Shown here: positions 26,931-35,977 of the stretch, piece by piece | How positions within the stretch are numbered: position 1 is the first letter of the stretch | How the letters are laid out: every line of letters begins with the position of its first letter | Source: Paraburkholderia madseniana | GTDB lineage: Bacteria > Pseudomonadota > Gammaproteobacteria > Burkholderiales > Burkholderiaceae | Direction: 5' to 3' | NCBI RefSeq assembly: GCF_009690905.1 | Contig: NZ_VOSW01000085.1 | Span: 1-41,372 of the forward strand | Length of the DNA: 41,372 nt | Translations under genes and position numbers: made by a program | Notes under the pieces: generated by a model | The model's input: the letters and a program-made list of their open reading frames with translations, nothing else | What the model was told of the DNA's origin: nothing | Database searches by the model: none

Positions 26931-27584
26931 ATGAAAAAACTCGTCATCCTGATTTCCGGACGGGGAAGCAACATGGAAGCTATCATTCGCGCCTGCGCGG
27001 ACGAAGGCTGGGCGGCGCAAGTCGCCGCTGTGATTGCCAACCGTCCTGACGCCGCGGGCCTTGCGTTCGCTGCGTCGCACGGCATTGCCACGGCGGTGGT
27101 CGACCACCGCCAGTTTCCCGATCGCGACAGCTTCGACGCCGCGCTGGCGCAAGAAATCGACAGCTTCGCACCTGATCTCGTCGTGCTCGCCGGCTTCATG
27201 CGGGTGCTCACGGCCAGTTTCGTCGACCATTACGCCGGGCGCATGCTGAACGTGCATCCGTCGCTGCTGCCAAGCTTTCCGGGCCTGAAAACCCATCAAC
27301 AGGCACTTGACGCCGGCGTGCGGCTGCATGGCGCGTCGGTGCATTTTGTCACGTCGCAGCTGGATCACGGGCCGATCGTCGCGCAGGCGGCCGTCCCCGT
27401 TGAGGCCGGCGACACCCCCGCCACGCTCGCCGAACGCGTGCTGGCAACTGAACACATTATCTATCCACGCGCGGTGCGCTGGTTCGTCGAAGGGCGTCTT
27501 GCTCTCGATGGCTTGCGTGTCACGCTTACGCCGCCGGAGCCGCAATGGCTCTTTGCCGGTCACACCGCCGGAGAGGGCGCATGA
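26931..27584 (+). CDS. purN: Phosphoribosylglycinamide formyltransferase PurN
   Basis: This 217-residue enzyme transfers a formyl group from 10-formyl-tetrahydrofolate to GAR in purine synthesis. The phosphate-binding ISGRGSNMEAI is at residues 8-18. The catalytic Asn-His-Asp set sits in LNVHPSLLPSFPG and in HFVTSQLDHGPIV. It starts at ATG 26931 without a visible ribosome site but with a -10 box six bases upstream. Its stop overlaps the next gene by 4 bp (ATGA at 27581-27584), so the methyltransferase is translationally coupled. Confidence 0.96.
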   Translation: MKKLVILISGRGSNMEAIIRACADEGWAAQVAAVIANRPDAAGLAFAASHGIATAVVDHRQFPDRDSFDAALAQEIDSFAPDLVVLAGFMRVLTASFVDHYAGRMLNVHPSLLPSFPGLKTHQQALDAGVRLHGASVHFVTSQLDHGPIVAQAAVPVEAGDTPATLAERVLATEHIIYPRAVRWFVEGRLALDGLRVTLTPPEPQWLFAGHTAGEGA

Positions 27585-28840
27585 GATTACATGGTTTTTT
27601 GATTGGACAAACCGAGACTTTGCTGGCTGAAGTCCTGAAGCTGAACGGTCCGGCCGACGCCACGACGAGCCGCTTTTTCCGCGCGCATCCGAAGCTCGGG
27701 CACGGCGAGCGCGGCGTGATCGCCGAGGCGGTCTTCGCCGTGCTGCGCCGCCGGATGGAATTCGCCCATCTGGCCGAAGGCGGCGCGGGCAGCCCGGCGC
27801 GCCGCATGGCCTTGCTGGGACTGATGCAAACGGCCGGCCGCACGGCCCTCAAGCCGTTCTTGTCGGACACCGAATCGCACTGGCTCGAACACGTCGCGAA
27901 GATCGACCCTGAAAGCCTGCCGCTGCGGATTCGCCTGAATCTGCCCGACTGGATCTATCAGGCGCTCGCGAAGCGCTTCGAACCTGCGGAACTTGCGCAA
28001 CTGGCCGCCGCGCTGAATTATCCGGCGCCGCTGGACCTGCGCGCGAACCCGATCAAGGCAAGCCGCGACGACGTGCTGAACGCGCTGTCGAAGGCCGGCA
28101 TCGAAGGTGGTGCGACGCCTTTCGCACCGTTCGGCGTGCGGGTGGTCGGTAAGCCGCCGTTGACCAAGCTCGACGCGTTCCAGCACGGCTGGGTCGAAGT
28201 TCAGGACGAGGGCAGCCAGTTACTGTGTTCGCTGGTCGCCCCCAAGCGCGGCGAAATGATCGTGGACTTCTGCGCGGGCGCCGGCGGCAAGACGCTCGCA
28301 CTGGGCGCGGCGATGCGTTCCACCGGGCGTCTGTACGCCTTCGACGTCTCCGAGCGGCGTTTGGCCAAGCTCAAGCCGCGCCTCGCGCGCAGCGGGCTGT
28401 CGAACGTGAATCCGGTGCTGATCGACAGTGAACACGACGCCAAGATCAAGCGTCTGGCCGGCAAGATCGACCGCGTGCTGGTCGACGCGCCGTGCAGCGG
28501 CCTCGGTACGCTGCGTCGTAACCCGGACCTGAAGTGGCGCCAGTCGCCGGAATCGGTCGCCGAACTGGCGCCGAAGCAGGCGTCGATTCTGGCCAGTGCC
28601 TCGCGTCTGGTGAAGAAGGGCGGCCGTCTCGTCTACGCAACCTGCTCGATTCTGGAAGCGGAAAACGAAGCCGTCGTGCAGCAGTTCCTCGCCGACCATC
28701 CGGACTTCGCATTGGTGCCGGCGCGCGACGTGCTCGCCGAGCAGCGCATCGACCTGGAAATGGGCGATTACCTGTCGCTGTGGCCGCACCGCCACGCTAC
28801 CGACGGCTTCTTCGCAGCCGTGCTGGAACGCCAGAGCTAA
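27581..28840 (+). CDS. RsmB-like rRNA (cytosine-5)-methyltransferase
   Basis: This 419-residue S-adenosylmethionine enzyme of the NOL1/NOP2/sun family methylates cytosine C5 in RNA, most likely 16S rRNA. The SAM site FCAGAGGKTLAL is at 230-241. The two family cysteines are present: DAPCSGLG (Cys305, release) and ATCSI (Cys355, nucleophile). The N-terminal about 130 residues are helical and NusB-like, as in RsmB. The target position cannot be read from sequence. It starts at ATG 27581, overlapping purN; a start 12 codons earlier lies within purN and is unlikely. Confidence 0.88.
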   Translation: MRLHGFLIGQTETLLAEVLKLNGPADATTSRFFRAHPKLGHGERGVIAEAVFAVLRRRMEFAHLAEGGAGSPARRMALLGLMQTAGRTALKPFLSDTESHWLEHVAKIDPESLPLRIRLNLPDWIYQALAKRFEPAELAQLAAALNYPAPLDLRANPIKASRDDVLNALSKAGIEGGATPFAPFGVRVVGKPPLTKLDAFQHGWVEVQDEGSQLLCSLVAPKRGEMIVDFCAGAGGKTLALGAAMRSTGRLYAFDVSERRLAKLKPRLARSGLSNVNPVLIDSEHDAKIKRLAGKIDRVLVDAPCSGLGTLRRNPDLKWRQSPESVAELAPKQASILASASRLVKKGGRLVYATCSILEAENEAVVQQFLADHPDFALVPARDVLAEQRIDLEMGDYLSLWPHRHATDGFFAAVLERQS

Positions 28841-28919
28841 ACGCAACCGGCTGTCTGCCGGCGCAAACGGGTTTCTTTTCTGAACTGAACCCCGCTGCTC
28901 CGGCGATTTCGGCGACATC

Positions 28920-30275
28920 ATGCAAAACCGCATTTTCCCTCATATGTTCGGCGACCTCGCGCGCGACTTCGGCCAGCCGGTGATGCTGTGGCAGGTCGGC
29001 GTCCTGCTCGTGACGCTCGGCATTGCCTGGCTGCTCGCGCGCCTGTTGCGCCGCACCCTCGATCTGCGGCGCCAGACGCGTTACCAGACCTTGCGTTTCG
29101 GCGCGGAAAGCCTGAACCGCGCGTTCTTTCCGCTGATTGGTGCGGCGTTCGTGTGGCTTGCGCAGGCGATCACCGGCCCGTTCATGCACACCGCGCTGCT
29201 CGATCTGGCGCTGGTGCCGCTGTTCGGTATCGGTCTGATTTACATCGTGTTTTTCTTCGCGCGGCGGGTTTTCAGTCAGGACGGCTCGAACCATCCGTGG
29301 CTGTTCCTCGTCGAGAAAATCGTTTCGCTGGTCGTCTGGATCGGCATGGTGCTCACCGTGATGGGCATCCAGGACGACGTGATCACCTGGATGGGCAGTG
29401 TGCGCTTCCGGGTCGCGAATGCGCACATGACGCTGCTTTCGCTTACCACGGGGCTTCTGTGGGTGTGCGTGACGATGATCGTTGCGATGTGGCTCGGCGC
29501 CACGTTCGAAGACCGTCTGATGCGCTCCAAGACGCTCGACGCCAACCTCAAGGTGGTGGTGGCGCGAGTCGGGCGTGCTGCGTTCGTGCTGGCGGCGGTG
29601 TTGATCAGCCTGTCGCTGGTTGGAATCGACATCACGGTGCTGGGCGTGTTCGGCGGCGCGCTGGGTGTCGGGCTCGGGTTCGGCTTGCAGAAGATCGCCA
29701 GCAACTACGTCTCGGGCTTCATCATCCTGATCGACCGCTCGCTGCGCATCGGCGACACCATCAATGTCAGCGGCTTGCAGGGCATGGTCACGCAGATCCG
29801 CACGCGTTATACGGTGGTGCGCGGCCTCGACGGCATCGAAACGCTGATTCCGAACGAAAAGCTGATTACGGACGTGGTGCAGAACCAGTCGTCCTATTTG
29901 ACGCGCGGCTACGCCAAGGCGGCCGTGCAGGTCGCCTACTCCACCGACGTCGAGCAGGCGATGGCGTTGCTCGCCGAGGCCGCACAGGGCGTCGCGCGGG
30001 TGCTGCAGGAACCGGCGCCTACGCCTTATCTGGTTGGTTTCGGCCCCGACGGCATCAACCTCGAACTGGGTTTCTGGATCGAAGACGCGGCAACAGGCAC
30101 GTCAGGCGTGCGCTCGGCCGTCAATCGCAACATCTGGCGTCTGTTCTCCGAACACGACATCGCAATTCCTTTCTCGCAACGCGAAGTGCGAATCGTCGGC
30201 AACGTCAGCGACGCCATGCCGCAAGCGGTAACAATGACTGCTCCCGTGGCCAATCAGGCCGACAGCGCCCACTGA
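28920..30275 (+). CDS. MscS-family mechanosensitive channel
   Basis: This 451-residue inner-membrane protein is longer than E. coli MscS (286) because of extra N-terminal helices. Hydrophobic segments lie near 22-42, 68-86, 93-115, 132-150, 172-193 and 218-236. The pore helix follows as LGVFGGALGVGLGFGLQKIA (241-260), the Gly/Ala-packed MscS signature, then SNYVSGFIILIDRSLRIGD, the start of the cytoplasmic cage. It would open on membrane tension and release solutes on osmotic downshock. The ATG at 28920 has a poor ribosome site. The 79-bp gap after the methyltransferase has no clear terminator, so read-through from purN is possible. Confidence 0.92.
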   Translation: MQNRIFPHMFGDLARDFGQPVMLWQVGVLLVTLGIAWLLARLLRRTLDLRRQTRYQTLRFGAESLNRAFFPLIGAAFVWLAQAITGPFMHTALLDLALVPLFGIGLIYIVFFFARRVFSQDGSNHPWLFLVEKIVSLVVWIGMVLTVMGIQDDVITWMGSVRFRVANAHMTLLSLTTGLLWVCVTMIVAMWLGATFEDRLMRSKTLDANLKVVVARVGRAAFVLAAVLISLSLVGIDITVLGVFGGALGVGLGFGLQKIASNYVSGFIILIDRSLRIGDTINVSGLQGMVTQIRTRYTVVRGLDGIETLIPNEKLITDVVQNQSSYLTRGYAKAAVQVAYSTDVEQAMALLAEAAQGVARVLQEPAPTPYLVGFGPDGINLELGFWIEDAATGTSGVRSAVNRNIWRLFSEHDIAIPFSQREVRIVGNVSDAMPQAVTMTAPVANQADSAH

Positions 30276-30368
30276 CGGGCACTTCGAACCCGCCGGCGGG
30301 TCCAAAAAAGACCGCCGGCGCGTTCCATCTGGTTGATACCGCACAAAAAATCCCTATTTGTTACAAAC

Positions 30369-30445
30369 ACTTGGAACGCTTCAAGTAGAATATCGTCCAA
30401 TCCCGCTGTATGCTTTCACTTTCTTGACACGCGCATTTCGCGTGT
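30369..30445 (+). promoter_or_regulatory. Desaturase upstream elements
   Basis: An imperfect inverted repeat, acttg (30369-30373) with caagt (30382-30386), overlaps a -10-like TAGAAT (30386-30391). Downstream, acacgcg-cattt-cgcgtgt (30427-30445) forms a perfect 7-bp hairpin that would be in the message leader. An operator for a fatty-acid-responsive repressor and a leader structure are both possible. Confidence 0.4.
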
Positions 30446-30478
30446 GTCTGGCGTCTCTTGTTCCACAGGTAAATTGCC

Positions 30479-31675
30479 TTGTTGAATTCCTTGCTCGATT
30501 TCCTTGCTCACGGTTTGCTGCACTTCTCGTGGTGGCAACTTGTGCTGTACACGCTGGTCGCGACGCACATCACGATCATTGGCGTAACGGTCTATCTGCA
30601 TCGCTGCCAGGCGCACCGTGCGCTGGAGCTGCATCCGATCGTCAGTCATTTTTTCCGTTTCTGGTTGTGGATGACCACCGGTATGCTGACCGGCCAATGG
30701 GCCGCGATTCACCGTAAGCACCACGCCAAGTGCGAGACCGAAGAAGATCCGCACAGCCCGCAAACGCGCGGCATCTGGAAGGTGCTGCTCGAAGGCGCGG
30801 AACTGTACCGTTCCGAAGCCAAGAATGAAGAAACGATGCGCAAGTTCAGTCACGGCACGCCGAATGACTGGATGGAACGCAACGTCTACACCAAGTACCC
30901 GATCCTCGGCGTGAGCCTAATGATGGTGCTGAACGTCGCGCTGTTCGGCGTCGTCGGCCTGACGATCTGGGCCGTGCAGATGGTGTGGATCCCGTTCTGG
31001 GCAGCAGGCGTGGTGAACGGCCTCGCGCACTGGTGGGGCTACCGCAACTTCAACTCGTCGGATGCCAGCACCAACATCTTCCCGTGGGGCATCATCATTG
31101 GCGGTGAAGAGCTGCATAACAACCACCACACGTATGCGACGTCGGCCAAGCTGTCGAACAAGTGGTACGAGTTCGACATCGGCTGGATGTACATCCGCAT
31201 CATGTCGGCGTTCCGTCTGGCCAAGGTGAAGAAGATCGCGCCTACGCCGCGTCTGACCACTGGCAAGCTGGTGCTCGATCAGGACACGTTGCAAGCCGTG
31301 CTGGCAAACCGCTACGAAGTGATGGCGCGTTACGGCAAGGCGCTCAAGCGCGCATATCGCCAGGAACTGGCGCATCTGAAGGAAGTGGGCGCGCGCGAGA
31401 AGTATCAGGTGATGCGCGGTGCGCGTAGCTGGTTCCACAAGGAAGAAGCGGGTCTCGATGAACCGCAGAAGCGCCAGTTGCCGCAGATCTTCGCGAACAG
31501 CCAGAAGCTCAAGACCTACATCGACATGCGCAATGAACTGGCGGCGATGTGGGAGCGCTCGAATGCGTCGCGTGATCAACTGCTGATTCAGTTGCAAGAC
31601 TGGTGTCATCGGGCGGAACAGAGCGGTATCAAAGCACTGCAAGACTTTGCGATGCGCCTGCGCCGTTATGCCTGA
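30479..31675 (+). CDS. Membrane fatty acid desaturase, TTG start
   Basis: This 398-residue inner-membrane di-iron desaturase, probably delta-9 type acting on acyl chains, controls membrane fluidity. The His boxes are complete: HRCQAH (41-46), HRKHH (78-82) and HNNHH (213-217), with GLAHWWGYRN at 181-190. Membrane segments fall near 20-40, 55-75 and 142-175. Residues about 250-398 form a charged helical extension beyond the catalytic fold. No ATG fits; the start is TTG at 30479 (AGG nine bases upstream) or the adjoining TTG at 30482. Electron donor genes are not nearby. Confidence 0.9.
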   Translation: MLNSLLDFLAHGLLHFSWWQLVLYTLVATHITIIGVTVYLHRCQAHRALELHPIVSHFFRFWLWMTTGMLTGQWAAIHRKHHAKCETEEDPHSPQTRGIWKVLLEGAELYRSEAKNEETMRKFSHGTPNDWMERNVYTKYPILGVSLMMVLNVALFGVVGLTIWAVQMVWIPFWAAGVVNGLAHWWGYRNFNSSDASTNIFPWGIIIGGEELHNNHHTYATSAKLSNKWYEFDIGWMYIRIMSAFRLAKVKKIAPTPRLTTGKLVLDQDTLQAVLANRYEVMARYGKALKRAYRQELAHLKEVGAREKYQVMRGARSWFHKEEAGLDEPQKRQLPQIFANSQKLKTYIDMRNELAAMWERSNASRDQLLIQLQDWCHRAEQSGIKALQDFAMRLRRYA

Positions 31676-31718
31676 TCGTATGCCTGAGCGCGAAATCTAT
31701 TAAAATTTCGTTACGTCA

Positions 31719-31750
31719 CAAAACCCCGCGTTGGCGGGGTTTTGCTTTTT
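31719..31750 (+). terminator. Intrinsic terminator after desaturase
   Basis: The 11-bp stem caaaaccccgc (31719-31729) with gcggggttttg (31734-31744) is followed by ctttttg. A smaller cgaaat/atttcg hairpin (31691-31710) lies just before it. Confidence 0.9.
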
Positions 31751-31817
31751 GGGCCGCGGCAATTTCAACGACACGCGATTGACAGTCCGCGGCGGCAGAG
31801 CGAAGGCAGAGGAGATC

Positions 31818-32957
31818 ATGGATCAGCAGACGATCAGGACCGTCGAATACGACCGGCCACAGGCGCAGGGCACGACCTGCGGGATCGGGCAGGCCTGGGC
31901 GAAGGTGCCCGACGTGCCGTCGGCGGAACAGAAGGTGGAGTTGAAGGAACGCATCCGCGCATTGCTTAAGCGCGAGAAAGCCGTGCTCGTTGCGCACTAC
32001 TACGTCGACGCGGAACTGCAGGAACTCGCCGACGAAACCGGCGGTTGCGTGGCCGACTCACTGGAAATGGCGCGCTTCGGCCGCGATCACGAGGCGCAAA
32101 CGCTGGTGGTGGCGGGCGTGCGCTTCATGGGTGAGACCGCGAAAATCCTGAGTCCGGACAAGCGCATTCTGATGCCGGATCTCGACGCGACCTGTTCGCT
32201 CGACCTCGGCTGTCCGGTCGATGAATTCTCGGCGTTCTGCGACGCGCACCCGGATCGCACGGTGGTCGTGTACGCGAACACCAGTGCGGCCGTCAAGGCT
32301 CGGGCGGACTGGATGGTGACGTCGTCGATCGGGCTGGAAATCGTTGCCGATCTGCACGCACGCGGCGAAAAGATCATCTGGGCGCCAGATCGGCATCTCG
32401 GTAGCTATATCCAGAGCAAGACGGGCGCGGACATGCTGCTGTGGCAGGGCTCGTGTCTCGTGCACGACGAATTCAAGGGCATTGAACTCGATCTGCTGCG
32501 CGCCGAGTATCCGGACGCGAAAGTTTTGGTGCATCCGGAGTCGCCGGCTAACGTGGTCGCGCAAGCGGACGTGGTCGGCTCGACCACGCAGTTGATCGAC
32601 GCCGCGCAAAAACTTGACGCGACGCATTTCATCGTGGCGACCGATCTCGGCATTCTGCACAAGATGCAGCTCGCCGCGCCGGGCAAGACGTTGATCGCAG
32701 CGCCGACGGCCGGCAACAGCGCGACCTGCAAGAGTTGCGCGCATTGCCCGTGGATGGCGATGAACGGCCTCGCCAATCTGGCCGAGGTGCTCGAACGCGG
32801 CCACAACGAAATCTTCGTCGATCGAGCGATCGGCGAACGGGCGCGTCTGCCGATCGACCGGATGCTCGACTTCGCGGCGCGTCACAAGAAACGCGTGCAA
32901 GCCAGCGGCGATCTCGCACGCGACGCGCAACTGTATTCGAACGTGGGAGCGGCGTAA
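31818..32957 (+). CDS. nadA: Quinolinate synthase NadA
   Basis: This 379-residue 4Fe-4S enzyme condenses iminoaspartate (from NadB) with dihydroxyacetone phosphate to make quinolinate. The expected cluster ligands are Cys126 (DATCSLDLGCP), Cys213 (GSCLVHDEF) and one of Cys304/307/310 (CKSCAHCPWM). Substrate residues appear in VAHYYVDAELQELAD and HPESP. The start is ATG 31818-31820 behind GAGGAG; an earlier in-frame start at 31731 lies in the upstream terminator. Its stop shares one base with the nadC start (TAATG), so the two are coupled. Confidence 0.97.
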   Translation: MDQQTIRTVEYDRPQAQGTTCGIGQAWAKVPDVPSAEQKVELKERIRALLKREKAVLVAHYYVDAELQELADETGGCVADSLEMARFGRDHEAQTLVVAGVRFMGETAKILSPDKRILMPDLDATCSLDLGCPVDEFSAFCDAHPDRTVVVYANTSAAVKARADWMVTSSIGLEIVADLHARGEKIIWAPDRHLGSYIQSKTGADMLLWQGSCLVHDEFKGIELDLLRAEYPDAKVLVHPESPANVVAQADVVGSTTQLIDAAQKLDATHFIVATDLGILHKMQLAAPGKTLIAAPTAGNSATCKSCAHCPWMAMNGLANLAEVLERGHNEIFVDRAIGERARLPIDRMLDFAARHKKRVQASGDLARDAQLYSNVGAA

Positions 32958-33868
32958 TGGGGGCGGTTGAAGGGGCAGTTGAGCGCAATCAGGTCGAGGC
33001 GGTGTCGCCGCTGTTCGCGGAGATTCATGCGCAGTATGGCGCTGCATTCGATGCTGCGCTGGCGCGCAACGTCGCCGACGCGCTGGCCGAAGATGTTGGC
33101 GCAGGCGATCAGACCGGCCGCCTTGTCCCTGCAGACGACGTGCGTGATGCGCGCATCATCGTGCGCGAAGATGCCGTGCTGTGCGGCGTGCTCTGGTTCA
33201 ACGCGGTGATGCGCCAGGTCGATCCGCGTATCGATGTGCAGTGGCGTTATCGCGAGGGCGATCGGATGACGGCGGATATGCCGATCTGCGAGCTGCGTGG
33301 CCCTGTCCGTGCGCTGTTGACTGCTGAACGCAATGCGTTGAATTTCCTGCAACTGCTGTCGGGCGTGGCGAGCGCAACGCGCCGCTATGTCGACGCAATT
33401 GCCCACACCCAAACGCGCATTCTCGATACACGTAAGACCTTGCCGGGCTTGCGGCTCGCACAGAAATACGCGGTGCGCGTGGGCGGCGGGGCGAATCAGC
33501 GGCTCGCTTTGTACGACGGCATTCTTATCAAGGAAAACCACATCGCCGCGGCGGGCGGCGTCGATGCCGCAATGGATGCGGCGCTCGCGCTGAATGCGGG
33601 CGTGCCGATCCAGATCGAAGTCGAAACGCTGGCGCAGTTGGAAACCGCGTTGGCGCATCGCGCCCAATCCATTCTGCTGGACAACTTTTCGTTCGACGCG
33701 ATGCGTGAAGCAGTGCGTATCACGGCAGGGCGGGCGGTGCTGGAGGTGTCTGGCGGTGTGAACTTCGAGACGGTGCGTACCATCGCGGAAACGGGTGTCG
33801 ACCGCGTGTCGATCGGTGCGCTGACCAAAGATGTGCGTGCAACGGATTACTCGATGCGAATCGTCTGA
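32957..33868 (+). CDS. nadC: Quinolinate phosphoribosyltransferase NadC
   Basis: This 303-residue enzyme converts quinolinate and PRPP to nicotinate mononucleotide with loss of CO2. Family motifs are ALAEDVGAGDQTG, ERNALNFLQLLSGVA, TRKTLPGLRLAQKYAVRVGG, and the barrel segments ILIKENHI, IEVETLAQL and LLDNFS, followed by LEVSGGVN. The start is ATG 32957-32959, overlapping nadA by one base; a longer frame from 32735 is inside nadA. The first about 40 residues are less conserved. A terminator follows at once. Confidence 0.96.
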   Translation: MGAVEGAVERNQVEAVSPLFAEIHAQYGAAFDAALARNVADALAEDVGAGDQTGRLVPADDVRDARIIVREDAVLCGVLWFNAVMRQVDPRIDVQWRYREGDRMTADMPICELRGPVRALLTAERNALNFLQLLSGVASATRRYVDAIAHTQTRILDTRKTLPGLRLAQKYAVRVGGGANQRLALYDGILIKENHIAAAGGVDAAMDAALALNAGVPIQIEVETLAQLETALAHRAQSILLDNFSFDAMREAVRITAGRAVLEVSGGVNFETVRTIAETGVDRVSIGALTKDVRATDYSMRIV

Positions 33869-33900
33869 GCCGCGCACGCTTAAGCGTTCGCAATCAATGA

Positions 33901-33936
33901 AAAAGCCATCGCTGGGAAACCGGCGATGGCTTTTTC
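33901..33936. terminator. Bidirectional terminator between nadC and nadB
   Basis: The 13-bp perfect stem aaaaagccatcgc (33901-33913) with gcgatggcttttt (33924-33936) ends both converging transcripts. A T-run is available on each strand. Confidence 0.92.
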
Positions 33937-33952
33937 ACTTCAGCTTCAGAAA

Positions 33953-35551
33953 TCACACGTTGCGGTTACGCACATGCTCCGGCGACAGCACCGTCGGCAG
34001 CGCTTTAGGCAACGTGGCCGGCCAATCACGGCTGAAATGCAAGCCACGGCTTTCACGCCGTGAGCGAGCACCTTCGACAATCAACGACGCTACGTCGACC
34101 AGATTGCGCAATTCAAGCAAATCGCGGCTCACCTTGAAGTTCGCGTAATACTCGTGAATCTCGTCACGAAGCAAGGCAAGCCGATGCTTGGCCCGGGCGA
34201 GCCGCTTGTCCGTCCGCACGATGCCGACGTAGTTCCACATCAAACGGCGCAGTTCATCCCAGTTGTGCGCGACCACCACTTCTTCGTCCGGATCGGACAC
34301 ACGGCTTTCGTCCCAGTCAGGCAGCGGCGCGTGGACGGCGGCGCTGAAGCCTTCTTCCTCGATGGCTTGCGCGGCGGAGCGTCCGATCACGAGACACTCG
34401 AGCAAGGAATTGCTGGCAAGCCGGTTCGCACCGTGCAGGCCTGTGCATGACGTTTCACCGACCGCATAGAGGCCCGCGAGATCAGTCCTGCCGGCCAGGT
34501 CAGTCACGACACCGCCGCACGTGTAGTGCGCGGCGGGCACAACCGGAATCGGCTCTTTGGTGATGTCGATGCCGAATTCCAGGCAGCGGGCCAGAATCGT
34601 CGGGAAGTGCTCGCGCAGGAATTCGGGCGGCTGATGGCTGATGTCGAGATAGACGCAATCGATGCCGCGTTTCTTGATCTCGAAGTCGATCGCACGCGCG
34701 ACGATGTCGCGCGGCGCGAGTTCGGCGCGTTCGTCGTGGTTCGGCATGAAGCGCGTGCCATCCGGCAGCTTCAAAATGCCGCCCTCGCCGCGCACGGCCT
34801 CTGAGATCAGGAACGACTTCGCATAAGGATGGAACAGGCAGGTGGGATGGAACTGGATGAATTCCATGTTCGACACGCGGCAGCCGGCGCGCCAGGCCAT
34901 TGCGATGCCGTCGCCGGTCGCGGTGTCGGGGTTGGTGGTGTACAGATAGACCTTGCCGGCGCCGCCGGTGGCGAGCACGGTATGCGGCGCTTCGATTGTG
35001 ACGGTGCGGCCGCTTTGCAGATCGAGTGCATACAAACCGTGGCAGCGACGCCCCGGCAGACCCAGACGGTCGGACGTGATCAGGTCGATCGCGTAGTGGT
35101 CCTCGAGCAGGGTGATGTTCGGATGGCGGCGTACACGTTCGCTGAGCGTGGTGACCACTGCATGGCCCGTTGCATCCGCAGCATGAATGATCCGGCGATG
35201 GCTGTGGCCGCCTTCGCGTGTCAGATGAAAGCCGAGTTCGGCGGCGTCGTCTTTGGTGAACGGCACGCCTTGCTCGATTAGCCATTCGATCGCAGCGCGC
35301 CCATGCTCGACGATAAAACGCGTCGCCGTCTCGTCGCACAGGCCGCCACCGGCGATCAGCGTGTCGCGCACGTGGTTTTCGACGCTGTCTGCCGAATCCA
35401 GAACGGCGGCGATCCCGCCTTGCGCCCAATCGCTCGCGCCTTCGGTCATCGATCGCTTGGCGACCACCGCAACCCGCCGGGTCTCCGCGAGGTTGAGCGC
35501 GACGCTCAAGCCCGCCAGACCGCTACCGACAATCGCTACATCGAATTCCAT
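33953..35551 (-). CDS. nadB: L-aspartate oxidase NadB
   Basis: This 532-residue FAD enzyme oxidises aspartate to iminoaspartate, the first step of NAD synthesis. The dinucleotide motif VAIVGSGLAGLSVAL is at the start; then SDWAQGGIAAVL, the active-site stretch HLTREGGHSHRRI, TGGAGKVY and the C-terminal LHGANRLASNSLLE. I prefer ATG 35549-35551 (MEFDVAIV) because GGAG lies nine bases upstream; the ATG three codons earlier touches that same site. It converges on nadA-nadC, so the three genes encode aspartate to nicotinate mononucleotide in both directions from one terminator. Confidence 0.96.
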   Translation of the reverse strand: MEFDVAIVGSGLAGLSVALNLAETRRVAVVAKRSMTEGASDWAQGGIAAVLDSADSVENHVRDTLIAGGGLCDETATRFIVEHGRAAIEWLIEQGVPFTKDDAAELGFHLTREGGHSHRRIIHAADATGHAVVTTLSERVRRHPNITLLEDHYAIDLITSDRLGLPGRRCHGLYALDLQSGRTVTIEAPHTVLATGGAGKVYLYTTNPDTATGDGIAMAWRAGCRVSNMEFIQFHPTCLFHPYAKSFLISEAVRGEGGILKLPDGTRFMPNHDERAELAPRDIVARAIDFEIKKRGIDCVYLDISHQPPEFLREHFPTILARCLEFGIDITKEPIPVVPAAHYTCGGVVTDLAGRTDLAGLYAVGETSCTGLHGANRLASNSLLECLVIGRSAAQAIEEEGFSAAVHAPLPDWDESRVSDPDEEVVVAHNWDELRRLMWNYVGIVRTDKRLARAKHRLALLRDEIHEYYANFKVSRDLLELRNLVDVASLIVEGARSRRESRGLHFSRDWPATLPKALPTVLSPEHVRNRNV

Positions 35552-35730
35552 CGCCTGCATCTCCGTCTTTCGTTTTGCCGTGACGCCATGCTGTGTGCAT
35601 GCCGCTAAAACGAGAAAGGATACGCGTCGCGACGAATGAGGGAAAGCTAGCCGAACGGGATAAGACTGTCCTGGCAGCGAAAGGACAGCTAAAGGGCAGC
35701 TAATCAGCGCGATATTGGGACGTTGAAAAC

Positions 35731-35762
35731 AAAAAAGCCCCGCACGAATGCGAGGCTTTTTT
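35731..35762 (-). terminator. Intrinsic terminator after rpmG
   Basis: aaaaaagcc (35731-35739) pairs with ggctttttt (35754-35762), with an inner gca/tgc pairing around a cgaa loop. It is symmetrical and lies 38 bp past the rpmG stop on the minus strand. Confidence 0.85.
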
Positions 35763-35799
35763 GCAAATCTTTTTGCCTTCGTCAGGCAGGAGCCAAGAT

Positions 35800-35967
35800 T
35801 TATTTAATCTTGGTTTCCTTGTAGTCAACGTGCTTACGGACGACCGGATCAAATTTCTTGATCAGCATCTTTTCCGGCATGTTGCGTTTGTTCTTCGTCG
35901 TCGTATAGAAGTGACCCGTGCCTGCGGTCGATTCCAACTTGATCTTGTCGCGTGCGCCTTTCGCCAT
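35800..35967 (-). CDS. rpmG: Ribosomal protein bL33
   Basis: This 55-residue large-subunit protein reads MAKGARDKIKLEST, then GTGHFYTTTKNKRN, and ends DYKETKIK. It contains no cysteine, so it is the zinc-independent form. The start is ATG 35965-35967, 10 bp behind rpmB, with GGAG upstream. It shares the rpmB promoter and has its own terminator. The rpmB-rpmG pair is conserved across proteobacteria; at 55 residues it is easily missed by length cut-offs. Confidence 0.97.
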   Translation of the reverse strand: MAKGARDKIKLESTAGTGHFYTTTKNKRNMPEKMLIKKFDPVVRKHVDYKETKIK

Positions 35968-35977
35968 GATTTACTCC

